A stretch of 64,000 nt of DNA from an uncultured Pelagibacteraceae bacterium (GTDB taxonomy: Bacteria > Pseudomonadota > Alphaproteobacteria > Pelagibacterales > Pelagibacteraceae). Position numbers and translations under genes: made by a program. The stretch is taken from NCBI GenBank assembly GCA_902634885.1, contig CACPLR010000002.1, positions 1-64,000 on the forward strand, written 5' to 3'. The notes beneath the pieces were generated by a model. It was not told where the DNA came from. It was given only the letters and a program-made list of their open reading frames with translations, and searched no databases. Below are positions 17,837 through 25,509 of the stretch, piece after piece; the first letter of the stretch is position 1, and each line of letters begins with the position of its first letter.

Positions 17837-19488
17837 CAGTCTTTCAATATATATCTAGATGTAATCAAAATAAAAGTACTTGCAATTAAAATTAAAAATA
17901 AAGATGGTACAGCTGCTGCTTCTAATAAGTCTTGAGAAGCAAATATATAAGCGGTGGTAGCAAAAGTTTCAAAATTAAAAGGTCTTAATATTAAGGTAAT
18001 AGGCAATTCTTTAATTATCTCAATAGATATAAGTATTCCAATTAAAAATATGGAATTTCGTAAATATGGCACATGAATACCTAAAAAAGTTTTTATTTTT
18101 GAATAACCTAGTAAATAAGAACTTTCATCAATAGATCTATTAATTCTCTCATACCCAGATTTTAAACCATTATATGCTAAAGAATAAAATCTAATAAAAT
18201 ATACAGTTACTAAACCTATTATCGACCCAATAAATATTTTTTTTATAGAAGTTAATTCATAATATTTAATTATGTTATTATCAAACCAAGCAACAAAAGT
18301 TATAAAAGCTACAGCTAAAATTACACCTGGAATTGCATAACCAGTTATTGAAAACATCGTGAGAAAATTTAGAAATTTACTTCTGGTCACTCTATTTCCA
18401 TAATTTGCAATAAATGAAAATATGATAAGCACAACACTAGATAAAAATACTAGATAAATTGTATTTAATGAAAGTTGCAAAATATTTAAATCAAACAAAT
18501 TTTTTGGAAAAATAATTGTCCAGTAAAGCATTTGTAAAACTGGAAATAAAAAACTTATGAAAAAAACTAGAAAACAAACCAAGAAAGCTAACATAGATTG
18601 AGGGCCTTTGAGATTAAGTTTTTTCTTTTGTTTTACGCCTCCTCTTAATGGAGAGTGATACTGTGCTTTTCTTCTTGATACATGTTCAATGAAAAATAAC
18701 CCTAAAATAAATAGTAATAGAAAAAATGACAATTGATTTGCAAAAGCTAAATCATCAAATGATATCCATGAATCATAAATTCCAGTTGTTAGAGTAGAAA
18801 TTCCGAAGAAGGATACCGCTCCAAATTCAGATAGAGTTTCCATAGCAACCAAAGCTAGTCCAGCAACTATTGCTGGTCTTGCTGAAGGCAGTATTATTGA
18901 GAAAAAAACCTTTGACCTTGAAAAACCAAGGTTCTGTCCCAATTCTAGAAGGTTTTGAGATTGATAGTGAAAGGATGCTCTTGTTAAAACATAAACATAA
19001 CCAAATAAAGAGAATGATATTGATAAAATAGCTCCAAGCATACCATCAAATTTTGGAATTAATTTATTATATTCTCCTGATCCTAGAATAGATTTTATTA
19101 TCGAATATAAAGTTCCAAAGTTTTCAAAAAAAGCTGTTAATGAGTAAGCGTATATATAAGCTGGGACTGCAAAAGATAATATTAAAGCCCATTTAAAAAA
19201 TTTAACACCAGGAAAATTGTAAAAGGAGACTATATATGCACACCCAACTCCTATTATTAGTGCAAAAATTAAAACACCAAATAAAAGTATAAATGAATTG
19301 ATTATGTATTCGTATAAAAAAGTACTTTTAAGTATTTCAAAGTAATTTGAAGTATCTTCAAAAAAACTTGAGAAAACAGTTAATATTGGAATAGATACAA
19401 CAATTGAAACTAATAAAGATGAAATGTACCAAGTGTTTATTCTCATATTATAATCCGCCTTATAATCATGAAAACTAAATGTGTCCAT
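17836..19488 (-). CDS. fbpB: Iron(III) ABC transporter permease
   Basis: A 550-residue fused permease with two BPD_transp_1 domains and about twelve membrane segments, as in FbpB/SfuB. EAA-loop-like motifs appear as ELGQNLGFSRSKVFFSIILP in the first half and SSYLLGYSKIKTFLGIHVP in the second. It forms the channel for ferric iron with FbpA and FbpC. The start at 19488 lies inside the 3' arm of a 10-bp hairpin; an alternative ATG is at 19446 (MRINTWYISSLL), just before the first membrane segment, and would give 536 residues. The distance to the upstream genes is consistent with one operon. Confidence 0.92.
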   Translation of the reverse strand: MDTFSFHDYKADYNMRINTWYISSLLVSIVVSIPILTVFSSFFEDTSNYFEILKSTFLYEYIINSFILLFGVLIFALIIGVGCAYIVSFYNFPGVKFFKWALILSFAVPAYIYAYSLTAFFENFGTLYSIIKSILGSGEYNKLIPKFDGMLGAILSISFSLFGYVYVLTRASFHYQSQNLLELGQNLGFSRSKVFFSIILPSARPAIVAGLALVAMETLSEFGAVSFFGISTLTTGIYDSWISFDDLAFANQLSFFLLLFILGLFFIEHVSRRKAQYHSPLRGGVKQKKKLNLKGPQSMLAFLVCFLVFFISFLFPVLQMLYWTIIFPKNLFDLNILQLSLNTIYLVFLSSVVLIIFSFIANYGNRVTRSKFLNFLTMFSITGYAIPGVILAVAFITFVAWFDNNIIKYYELTSIKKIFIGSIIGLVTVYFIRFYSLAYNGLKSGYERINRSIDESSYLLGYSKIKTFLGIHVPYLRNSIFLIGILISIEIIKELPITLILRPFNFETFATTAYIFASQDLLEAAAVPSLFLILIASTFILITSRYILKD

Positions 19489-19516
19489 GCGAAAGGAGAA
19501 ACCTTAGCATGGACAC
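19481..19516 (-). promoter_or_regulatory. Hairpin covering the fbpB start codon
   Basis: A perfect 10-bp inverted repeat (gtgtccatgc ... gcatggacac) with a 16-base loop that can itself form four more pairs (AAGG/CCUU). On the transcript the 3' arm contains the annotated fbpB start codon. No U-rich tail follows, so a rho-independent terminator is unlikely. It may set fbpB translation relative to fbpA, protect an mRNA end, or lie upstream of fbpB if the true start is 19446. Confidence 0.6.
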
Positions 19517-19528
19517 TTGTCTAGAAAA

Positions 19529-19693
19529 TCAAAAATTAAATACTTTTAGGATGTGCGGAACCTCCTTGTTTTTAATTTCTGTTAGTTTTCTATTATTTAT
19601 TCTTTTACTGATTTTTTTGCACTCCATAGAACATGCAGGACATCCTGTGGAAGATTTATTATAATCAATATTAGACATAAATTTTTTGTTCAT
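19529..19693 (-). CDS. Small cysteine-motif protein between fbpA and fbpB
   Basis: A 54-residue reading frame starting MNKKFMSNIDYNKSS and containing the compact motif CPACSMECKK. It begins 8 bp after the fbpA stop and ends before the fbpB hairpin, in the same orientation. I do not recognise a family. Three closely spaced cysteines could bind a metal, which would fit an iron operon, but this is inference. The same stretch can be read on the plus strand (19479-19664), which looks less likely because of strand and position. Coding status is uncertain. Confidence 0.4.
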   Translation of the reverse strand: MNKKFMSNIDYNKSSTGCPACSMECKKISKRINNRKLTEIKNKEVPHILKVFNF

Positions 19694-19700
19694 GTTTTTC

Positions 19701-20723
19701 TTATTTCCATCCAGCTGCAAGCATAACTTCTAATGCGTCTGCCTGTTTAGCTCCATATGTTTTGACTGAGGTTTTATTATCTTGTTTAAAACTCATGTCT
19801 TTTCCTGGAACTAAGTCATTTGCTGAAACTCCTGAAATCATTGGATACTCAAAAGTGTTATTAACGATATGGTTTTGTGCTTCAGCAGTTAATAAATACT
19901 CAACAAGTTTTACAGCATTAGATTTATTTGGAGCGTACTTCAACATTCCAGCTCCACTAATATTCATATGTGTTCCTCTATCTTGTTGATTAGGAAAAAA
20001 AGGCATAACTTTTTTTGCTGCTTCTTGTTGCTCAGCACCTTTTTTACCAGATAGCATTAATGCATGATAATAAGTATTAGCTACAGCAATATCTGCCTCT
20101 CCTGCTGCTACTGCCATAATTTGTGCTCTATCATTTCCTTTGGGTGTTCTTGCCATATTGGCAACAACTAATTTAGCCCAATTAGCTGTATTATTTTTTC
20201 CGTTATTCTTTACTAAAGATGCAACTAAAGATTGGTTATAAATATTATTTGATTTTCTTATAACTAGTCTACCTTTCCATTTTGGATCAGCTAGACCTTC
20301 ATAAGTCATACCATTTAACTCATTTGCACTTACTCTCTCTGGTGAATAATAAATTATCCTCGCTCTCTTAGCTATTCCAGTCCACTGAGCACTTCTAAAC
20401 TGACTTGGCACGACATTTTTTATTTCTTTTGACCACCCAGCTTTTTGAAGCACTCCTTTAGCTTGAAACGCCCCCAATCTTCCAGCGTCCGCAGTGATGT
20501 ATAAATCTCCTATACAATCAGCTCCCTCTTCCATAATTCTTTTTTGAAGAGCTTTATCTTTACCTGATACGACATTAACTTTAATTCCAGTTTTAGCCGT
20601 AAACTTCTCATACAGTTGAATGTCAGAATCGTAATGTCTTGCACTAAAAACATTAACCTCCGCAGAAAATGCGAAAGATGAAATAAATGCAAAAATTATT
20701 CCAATAATTGATATTTTCCTCAT
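19701..20723 (-). CDS. fbpA: Periplasmic iron(III)-binding protein
   Basis: A 340-residue substrate-binding protein that captures ferric iron in the periplasm. The signal peptide (about 1-19, cleavage near SFAFSA) is followed by EVNVFSARHYDSD, the FbpA/FutA start, and later by the tyrosine pair in ANTYYHAL that ligates iron, plus SAGMLKYAPNK. The ATG at 20723 is chosen over the in-frame upstream one because it gives a clean signal peptide and sits 16 bp behind the predicted transcription start. A Fur-like box abuts the -35 element, so it is probably derepressed under iron limitation. Confidence 0.95.
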   Translation of the reverse strand: MRKISIIGIIFAFISSFAFSAEVNVFSARHYDSDIQLYEKFTAKTGIKVNVVSGKDKALQKRIMEEGADCIGDLYITADAGRLGAFQAKGVLQKAGWSKEIKNVVPSQFRSAQWTGIAKRARIIYYSPERVSANELNGMTYEGLADPKWKGRLVIRKSNNIYNQSLVASLVKNNGKNNTANWAKLVVANMARTPKGNDRAQIMAVAAGEADIAVANTYYHALMLSGKKGAEQQEAAKKVMPFFPNQQDRGTHMNISGAGMLKYAPNKSNAVKLVEYLLTAEAQNHIVNNTFEYPMISGVSANDLVPGKDMSFKQDNKTSVKTYGAKQADALEVMLAAGWK

Positions 20724-20745
20724 TTTTCTCTCTTTCTCCGCGCTT

Positions 20746-20774
20746 TTTATAATGAAACTAGTAACTATTCGCAA
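20746..20774 (-). promoter_or_regulatory. Sigma70-type promoter of fbpA
   Basis: On the minus strand TTGCGA (20774-20769) and TATAAA (20751-20746) are separated by exactly 17 bp, a good housekeeping promoter. The predicted transcript would start about 20739, giving a leader of about 16 bases with a purine-rich GGAGAAAGAGAG region before the ATG at 20723. Confidence 0.75.
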
Positions 20775-20789
20775 TGATAATGATTATCA
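20775..20789. promoter_or_regulatory. Fur-like operator (7-1-7 palindrome)
   Basis: TGATAATGATTATCA is a perfect 7-1-7 inverted repeat identical to the classical Fur box core, and it directly abuts the -35 of the fbpA promoter. A bound Fur-type repressor would block polymerase. The regulator gene is not in the window. Confidence 0.85.
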
Positions 20790-20811
20790 ATTGCAATATT
20801 GACGCATCAAC

Positions 20812-21702
20812 TTAAAATTTCCACTCAGAGATTTTGCTATATAAAAAGTTTCTAAATGTGGACACCCTTGCTACATTTTTAAGGGATTGAGGGTAAACAA
20901 AATGAGCTTCTGTAATAGGTCCTTCCACTTTTGGTAATACTTTTATCAAGTTTGAGGATTGAAATACTAAGTAATCTGGAAGTGCAGCTAGACCCACCCC
21001 ACTTTCAACAGCTAAAAGCAAACCCATAACGCTATTTACCTTCATTACTGATTTTCTTTTTTTGTTATCTTTCATGCCAATTTTTAACGCCCAATCAGGA
21101 TTATAAACTGGTGAGGGTGCACCTTTTCCAAATGCAATAAATTTATGTTTGTTTAAATCATTTATGGTTTTTGGAATTCCATACTTCTCCAAATATCTAT
21201 TTGATCCATATATGTGGTAGTTAATATCTATCAATTTCTTTTGAATATAATTCAGTTGCTTGGGTCTTCTCATAAATATTCCAATATCTGCCTGTCTTGT
21301 ACTTAAATCTAACTCTTTATCATCAAATATAAGTTCAATCTCGATTTCAGGATTTAGTTGCATAAACTCTTGAATTCTTGGAGTAAGCCAGTGTGTACCA
21401 AAGCTTCTAACTGTTGTAATTGTTAATTTTCCTGAGGTTTTATGTTTTTGATCACCTAATGAAGTTTCGACCTCTTTTAATTTACTAATAACTTCATGGG
21501 CTGTTTTATAAACATATTCTCCATTTTCAGTTAAAGTTAAGCCTCTTGCGTGTCTTTCGAATAATTTGACTTTTAAATCCTCTTCTAAAGATTGAATTTG
21601 TCTACTAATTGCAGATTGGCTTAAGTTTAATATAACTGTTGCACTAGTAAAACTTCCAGCCTCTGCAACTGCGTGAAAAATTTTTAATTTATCCCAATCC
21701 AT
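20812..21702 (-). CDS. LysR-family transcriptional regulator
   Basis: A 296-residue regulator with an N-terminal winged helix (1-60: AVAEAGSFTSATVILNLSQS, AISRQIQSLEEDLKVKLFER) and a C-terminal periplasmic-binding-like effector domain (about 90-290). Its ATG overlaps the acuI stop (TAATG), so both are translated from one message. Such coupling suggests that it controls acuI or another operon related to its substrate. The effector is not readable from sequence. It ends 22 bp before the Fur-like box region of fbpA. Confidence 0.92.
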   Translation of the reverse strand: MDWDKLKIFHAVAEAGSFTSATVILNLSQSAISRQIQSLEEDLKVKLFERHARGLTLTENGEYVYKTAHEVISKLKEVETSLGDQKHKTSGKLTITTVRSFGTHWLTPRIQEFMQLNPEIEIELIFDDKELDLSTRQADIGIFMRRPKQLNYIQKKLIDINYHIYGSNRYLEKYGIPKTINDLNKHKFIAFGKGAPSPVYNPDWALKIGMKDNKKRKSVMKVNSVMGLLLAVESGVGLAALPDYLVFQSSNLIKVLPKVEGPITEAHFVYPQSLKNVARVSTFRNFLYSKISEWKF

Positions 21703-22703
21703 TATTTATTTAAATCGATTAATACTCTTCCTGAAATTTCTCCTTTTAAAATTTTTGGATAAGTTTCAATTAATTCCTCTAAACTCAAGATTTGAATAGA
21801 TTTCTCTAATAATTCAAAATCAACTAAATCATTTGCTGCTTGCCAAACAAATTCTCTTCTTTTAATACTTGCTCCAGCAGAATCCATTCCCCATATTTTA
21901 ATTCCTCTCAACATAAAAGGTAACAAGTTTGTATTTAATTCATTGCTATTTGCATTGCCACAAACAGCAATAATACCATTTGATCTAGTTTGAGCGATAG
22001 CATTTGCGAGTATTTTTCCTCCAACTGTATCAACCACTCCATCCCATAGACCTTTATCAATTGGCCTTGGATCTTTATCAAATTCACTACGATTGATAAC
22101 GTTTTTTGCACCTAAAGACTCTAAGTAGTTTTTTTTGTCATTTTTACCGGTTACTGCGGTTACGTTATATCCCATCTTATTTAAGATCATAACTGCAACA
22201 CTTCCTACACCTCCCGTTGCTCCAGTAACAAGGACATCATTTACTTTTGCGCCAAGCAACAATTCTTCTCTTGCTTTAATTGCGAAAGCACTCATTAAAG
22301 AGGTAAATCCTGCAGTACCAAGCATCATCGCTTGTTTTGATGATAAATCTTTTGGTTTCTTAACTAGAAAATTACCATCAACTTTTGCAATTTGAGAATA
22401 TCCACCATAATAAATTTCACCTACTCTAAAACCTGTTAAAATAATTTCATCTCCTTCTTTAAATTTCTCACTTTCGCTTTCTATTACCGTTCCAGAAAAA
22501 TCTATTCCTGGAATATGAGGAAATTCTTTAACTAATCTTCCACCGTTTTTTAAGATCATTCCATCTTTGAAATTTAAATCTGAATAGTCAACTTTGATAG
22601 TGACATCGCCATGTTTAAGAAAGCTTTTATCAACCGATTTAACTTCTCTTGTAAAAGTTTCACCATCTTGATTAAGCACTAAAGCTTTGAAATTCTCTGA
22701 CAT
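21702..22703 (-). CDS. acuI: Acryloyl-CoA reductase-like MDR oxidoreductase
   Basis: A 333-residue medium-chain dehydrogenase/reductase of the YhdH/AcuI family, which reduces acryloyl-CoA to propionyl-CoA with NADPH. Visible features: the GroES-like N-terminal half with SDLNFKDGMILKNGG and FPHIPGIDFSGTV, and the Rossmann motif VTGATGGVGSVAVMIL near residue 160. No catalytic zinc cysteines are present, as expected for this branch. In marine bacteria AcuI removes toxic acryloyl-CoA formed from DMSP. It starts 14 bp behind folE and is coupled to a LysR gene. The YhdH quinone-reductase name covers the same family; substrate is by homology. Confidence 0.82.
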   Translation of the reverse strand: MSENFKALVLNQDGETFTREVKSVDKSFLKHGDVTIKVDYSDLNFKDGMILKNGGRLVKEFPHIPGIDFSGTVIESESEKFKEGDEIILTGFRVGEIYYGGYSQIAKVDGNFLVKKPKDLSSKQAMMLGTAGFTSLMSAFAIKAREELLLGAKVNDVLVTGATGGVGSVAVMILNKMGYNVTAVTGKNDKKNYLESLGAKNVINRSEFDKDPRPIDKGLWDGVVDTVGGKILANAIAQTRSNGIIAVCGNANSNELNTNLLPFMLRGIKIWGMDSAGASIKRREFVWQAANDLVDFELLEKSIQILSLEELIETYPKILKGEISGRVLIDLNK

Positions 22704-22717
22704 GTAATTAATAAATA

Positions 22718-23320
22718 TTATTTTGCGATAAACCGCAAATATCTATTCTGATAACTTAAATCGTTCTTGAATTGACCTAAATAAAAATTTGTAACTGTTG
22801 TTGCTTGCTCTTTTTTAATTCCTCTCATAGTCATACACTGGTGAGTTGAATCTATTGTAACAGCAACACCCTTTGCATCTAATGAATCCATTAAAGTATT
22901 TGCAATTTGAACTGTAAGTCTTTCTTGCGTTTGTAATCTTTTAGAAAATACTTCAACTACTCTCGCAATTTTACTTAATCCTACAACTCTTTGATTTGGA
23001 ATATACGCAACATGAGCAATTCCAATAATTGGTGCCATATGATGTTCACAATGGCTTTGAACAGATATGTTTTTTTGAACAACCATATCGCTGTAACCTT
23101 CTACATCACCAAAAGTTTTATCAAGAACAGCTTTTGGATCCTCATGGTAGCCTTTAAAATATTCTTTAAATGCTTTCATTACTCTTTTTGGAGTTTCTAA
23201 TAAACCTTCTCTAGATGGATCCTCGCCAATCCATTTTAAAATTTTGATAAACGCCTCTTGGGCTTCTTTATCAGAAATTTCTTCTTTGTTTTTATCGTTT
23301 TCGTTTTTTACTAATTTCAT
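22718..23320 (-). CDS. folE: GTP cyclohydrolase I
   Basis: A 200-residue enzyme opening the guanine ring of GTP to form dihydroneopterin triphosphate, the first step of folate (and pterin) synthesis. Conserved motifs include GEDPSREGLLETPKRV, the zinc/active-site segment SHCEHHMAPIIG and THQCMTMRGIKK. Length is normal for the type IA enzyme. It is divergent from hisI and reads towards acuI. Folate supply fits the folate-heavy C1 genes elsewhere in this window. Confidence 0.96.
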   Translation of the reverse strand: MKLVKNENDKNKEEISDKEAQEAFIKILKWIGEDPSREGLLETPKRVMKAFKEYFKGYHEDPKAVLDKTFGDVEGYSDMVVQKNISVQSHCEHHMAPIIGIAHVAYIPNQRVVGLSKIARVVEVFSKRLQTQERLTVQIANTLMDSLDAKGVAVTIDSTHQCMTMRGIKKEQATTVTNFYLGQFKNDLSYQNRYLRFIAK

Positions 23321-23398
23321 GAACGGTTTTTATATATATATTTACTTATTTTTAAAATATTTAATATATTAGGGAATGTGCTAGATAATGCACTTTAT

Positions 23399-23866
23399 AT
23401 GTTTAAAAAAAGAGAAAATGTCGCTGAAATAGAGGAAGGTAAGTTACTTTCACCAAAATTTGATAATGATGGATTGATTCCTGTGATCACAACATGCTCT
23501 AGAACCAAAGAAATTCTAATGCATGGCTACATGAATGTTGAAGCATTTAAATTAACAATAGAAACAAAAGAAGCCCACTATTGGAGCAGATCAAGAAAAC
23601 AAATTTGGCACAAAGGTAAAACAAGTGGTTTTGTTCAAAAAGTAAAAGAAATAAGAATTGATGATGATCAAGATGCTATTTGGATAACAGTTGATATTGG
23701 TGATGGTGCAAGTTGCCATGTAGGTTATAGATCTTGTTTTTATAGATCAGTGCCAATGGGAAAAATTGAAAACGCAAGAAATATAGAAATGAAATTTGAA
23801 GAAGATAAAAAACAATTTGACCCAGAAGAAGTTTACAAAGGTCAAATAAATCCAACAAAAATTTAG
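23399..23866 (+). CDS. hisI: Phosphoribosyl-AMP cyclohydrolase
   Basis: A 155-residue enzyme of histidine synthesis that opens the adenine ring of phosphoribosyl-AMP. It shows MHGYMNVEAFKLTIETKEAH, the YWSRSR segment and the zinc-binding CHVGYRSCFYR near residues 112-122. The ATG at 23399 is used; an in-frame GTG at 23378 would add seven residues and has AGGGA too close to it. The protein stands apart from other his genes. It is followed after 4 bp by the first oxygenase-like gene. Confidence 0.93.
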   Translation: MFKKRENVAEIEEGKLLSPKFDNDGLIPVITTCSRTKEILMHGYMNVEAFKLTIETKEAHYWSRSRKQIWHKGKTSGFVQKVKEIRIDDDQDAIWITVDIGDGASCHVGYRSCFYRSVPMGKIENARNIEMKFEEDKKQFDPEEVYKGQINPTKI

Positions 23867-23870
23867 CTGA

Positions 23871-24512
23871 GTGGAAATTCATTACAAAAATCTTAAAATT
23901 TTTGGACCCGCAGTATTAAAGGTCAAAATTCCAGATGAAATTATAAAAAAATTAAATAAATATATTGATGATGTTGTTAAAGATAAGGAAAAAAGTAAAA
24001 ATTTAAATTTTGGTAATTCCCTTGCAGGTGATGTTGCACAGGAATTTTTTTTAGAAAATGAGTTCGCTAAATCATGTGGATGGTTAGACTTTATAGCAAA
24101 TTGTACAAAAATATTTATTAAACTTAATGAAGGAAAAAAAATTAAAAATTTTAATTTGATTAGATCTTGGGTGGTGAGGCAATTTCAAAACGAATATAAC
24201 CCTGTTCATTGGCATAGTGGCCATGTTTCTGGTGCAGGTTTTTTAAAACTTCCAGACACATTTGGTAATCATACTCAAGATAAACAAGAGAAACAGTATG
24301 TCGGTGGGAAATTAGAATTAATTCATGGAACGAGACAATTTTTATCATCAAGTGTTTTTAAAATTACTCCTGAGGTTGGAGATTTTTATTTGTTCCCTCA
24401 CTATATGATGCATACAGTTTATCCATTTAAAAATACTAAAGATGAAAGAAGATCAATTTCCTTTAATGCAAAAGTTGATGAAGAAGTATTTGATGTATTT
24501 GAAGTTTATTAA
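23871..24512 (+). CDS. Putative 2OG-Fe(II) oxygenase (first of a tandem pair)
   Basis: A 213-residue protein resembling the small putative 2OG-Fe(II) oxygenase family (TIGR02466-like). It has VRQFQNEYNPVHWHSGHVSG, which contains the likely metal-binding histidines, and a C-terminal FPHYMMHTVYPF followed by DERRSISFN, supplying a second histidine and the 2-oxoglutarate-binding arginine. Substrate is unknown; many relatives hydroxylate proteins or small molecules. It starts at a GTG 4 bp after hisI. The next gene is a diverged copy, so this is a local duplication. Confidence 0.72.
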   Translation: MEIHYKNLKIFGPAVLKVKIPDEIIKKLNKYIDDVVKDKEKSKNLNFGNSLAGDVAQEFFLENEFAKSCGWLDFIANCTKIFIKLNEGKKIKNFNLIRSWVVRQFQNEYNPVHWHSGHVSGAGFLKLPDTFGNHTQDKQEKQYVGGKLELIHGTRQFLSSSVFKITPEVGDFYLFPHYMMHTVYPFKNTKDERRSISFNAKVDEEVFDVFEVY

Positions 24513-24533
24513 AATAAAATTAGCGTTTGCATT

Positions 24534-25142
24534 ATGAAATTAATTAATCCATTTGGCCCAAAAATTGCAATTCTTAAAATACCAAAAAATTTAATTAATA
24601 AAATAAATAAAGAATTTGAAAAAATTTTATTAAGTAAAAAGTTAGTAAAAAAAAGAGATTATTCAAAAAAACTTGTTGGACAAGTAAGCCAAGAAATAGA
24701 ACTATCAAATAAATTTATAAATAAGTCTCTAAAGAAATATGTTAAAAAAAGTATTAATCAGTACTTATTAGAAAGTATAAATAAGAAAACTAAAAATATT
24801 AAAATCAAAAATCTTTGGATAGTAAGACAATTTAAAAATGACTATAACCCAGTTCATTTTCATAACGGAGATATTTCAGGTGTTGGTTATTTAAAAATAC
24901 CAAAAAATCTTACTAAAGGAGATAAAAAATTAAAAACTAATGGCACGATCGACTTTATCTATGGCTCAAAATCGTTTTTAAATAACAGTATTTATAATCA
25001 TATTCCTAAAGTGGGAGATCTAATTTTGTTCCCAAATTATTTGATGCATACTGCATATCCGTTTAAAATAGATGGCGAAAGAAGGTCATTTTCTTTTAAT
25101 TTAGAAATAGATAAAAAAGTATCAAATATATTTAATGACTAA
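24534..25142 (+). CDS. Putative 2OG-Fe(II) oxygenase (second copy)
   Basis: A 202-residue paralogue of the preceding protein: VRQFKNDYNPVHFHNGDISGVGYLKIP, GDLILFPNYLMHTAYPF and GERRSFSFN align end to end with its neighbour. Here the pattern is HFHNGD, giving an H-x-D-like arrangement that the first copy (HWHSGH) lacks, so the two may differ in metal binding. It is very lysine-rich. Its stop overlaps the DUF2237 start by 8 bp. Confidence 0.7.
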   Translation: MKLINPFGPKIAILKIPKNLINKINKEFEKILLSKKLVKKRDYSKKLVGQVSQEIELSNKFINKSLKKYVKKSINQYLLESINKKTKNIKIKNLWIVRQFKNDYNPVHFHNGDISGVGYLKIPKNLTKGDKKLKTNGTIDFIYGSKSFLNNSIYNHIPKVGDLILFPNYLMHTAYPFKIDGERRSFSFNLEIDKKVSNIFND

Positions 25143-25509
25143 AATTCAAAAAAATGTCTTAGGTGAAAATTTGGAAAATTGTTCAAATAATCCTTTGACT
25201 GGTTGGTATAGAGATGGGTGTTGTAATACAGATGAAAATGATCATGGCATACATACTGTATGTGCTAAAGTAAATAATGAATTCTTAGAATGGTGCAAAG
25301 AGGCAGGAAATGATTTAATCACTCCACATCCAGAATTTGGATTTCCGGGTTTGAAAGATGGTGATAGTTGGTGTGTTTGTGCTGGATGGTATGCAAAAGC
25401 TGTTGAAGCTGGCAAAGGTTGTCCAGTATATTTAAAAAAAACTCATGAGAAAACTTTAAAACTTATACCAATTGAGGTTTTGAAAAAATTTGCAATAGAC
25501 TTATCTTAA
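25135..25509 (+). CDS. DUF2237 family protein
   Basis: A 124-residue protein of the DUF2237 family, function unknown. Typical family features are NVLGENLENCS, the TGWYRDGCCNT segment, DHGIHTVCAKV, LKDGDSWCVCAGWY and a cluster of conserved cysteines. It overlaps the preceding oxygenase gene by 8 bp and its stop touches the ETF-QO stop from the other strand with no gap. The conserved cysteines and tryptophans suggest a ligand or metal site; no activity is known to me. Confidence 0.85.
   Translation: MTKIQKNVLGENLENCSNNPLTGWYRDGCCNTDENDHGIHTVCAKVNNEFLEWCKEAGNDLITPHPEFGFPGLKDGDSWCVCAGWYAKAVEAGKGCPVYLKKTHEKTLKLIPIEVLKKFAIDLS

Noticed and set aside
19479-19664. 61-residue plus-strand frame in the fbpA-fbpB gap
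   Set aside because: It is antisense to the operon, covers the hairpin, and has no neighbour in that direction. The minus-strand frame fits the operon better.
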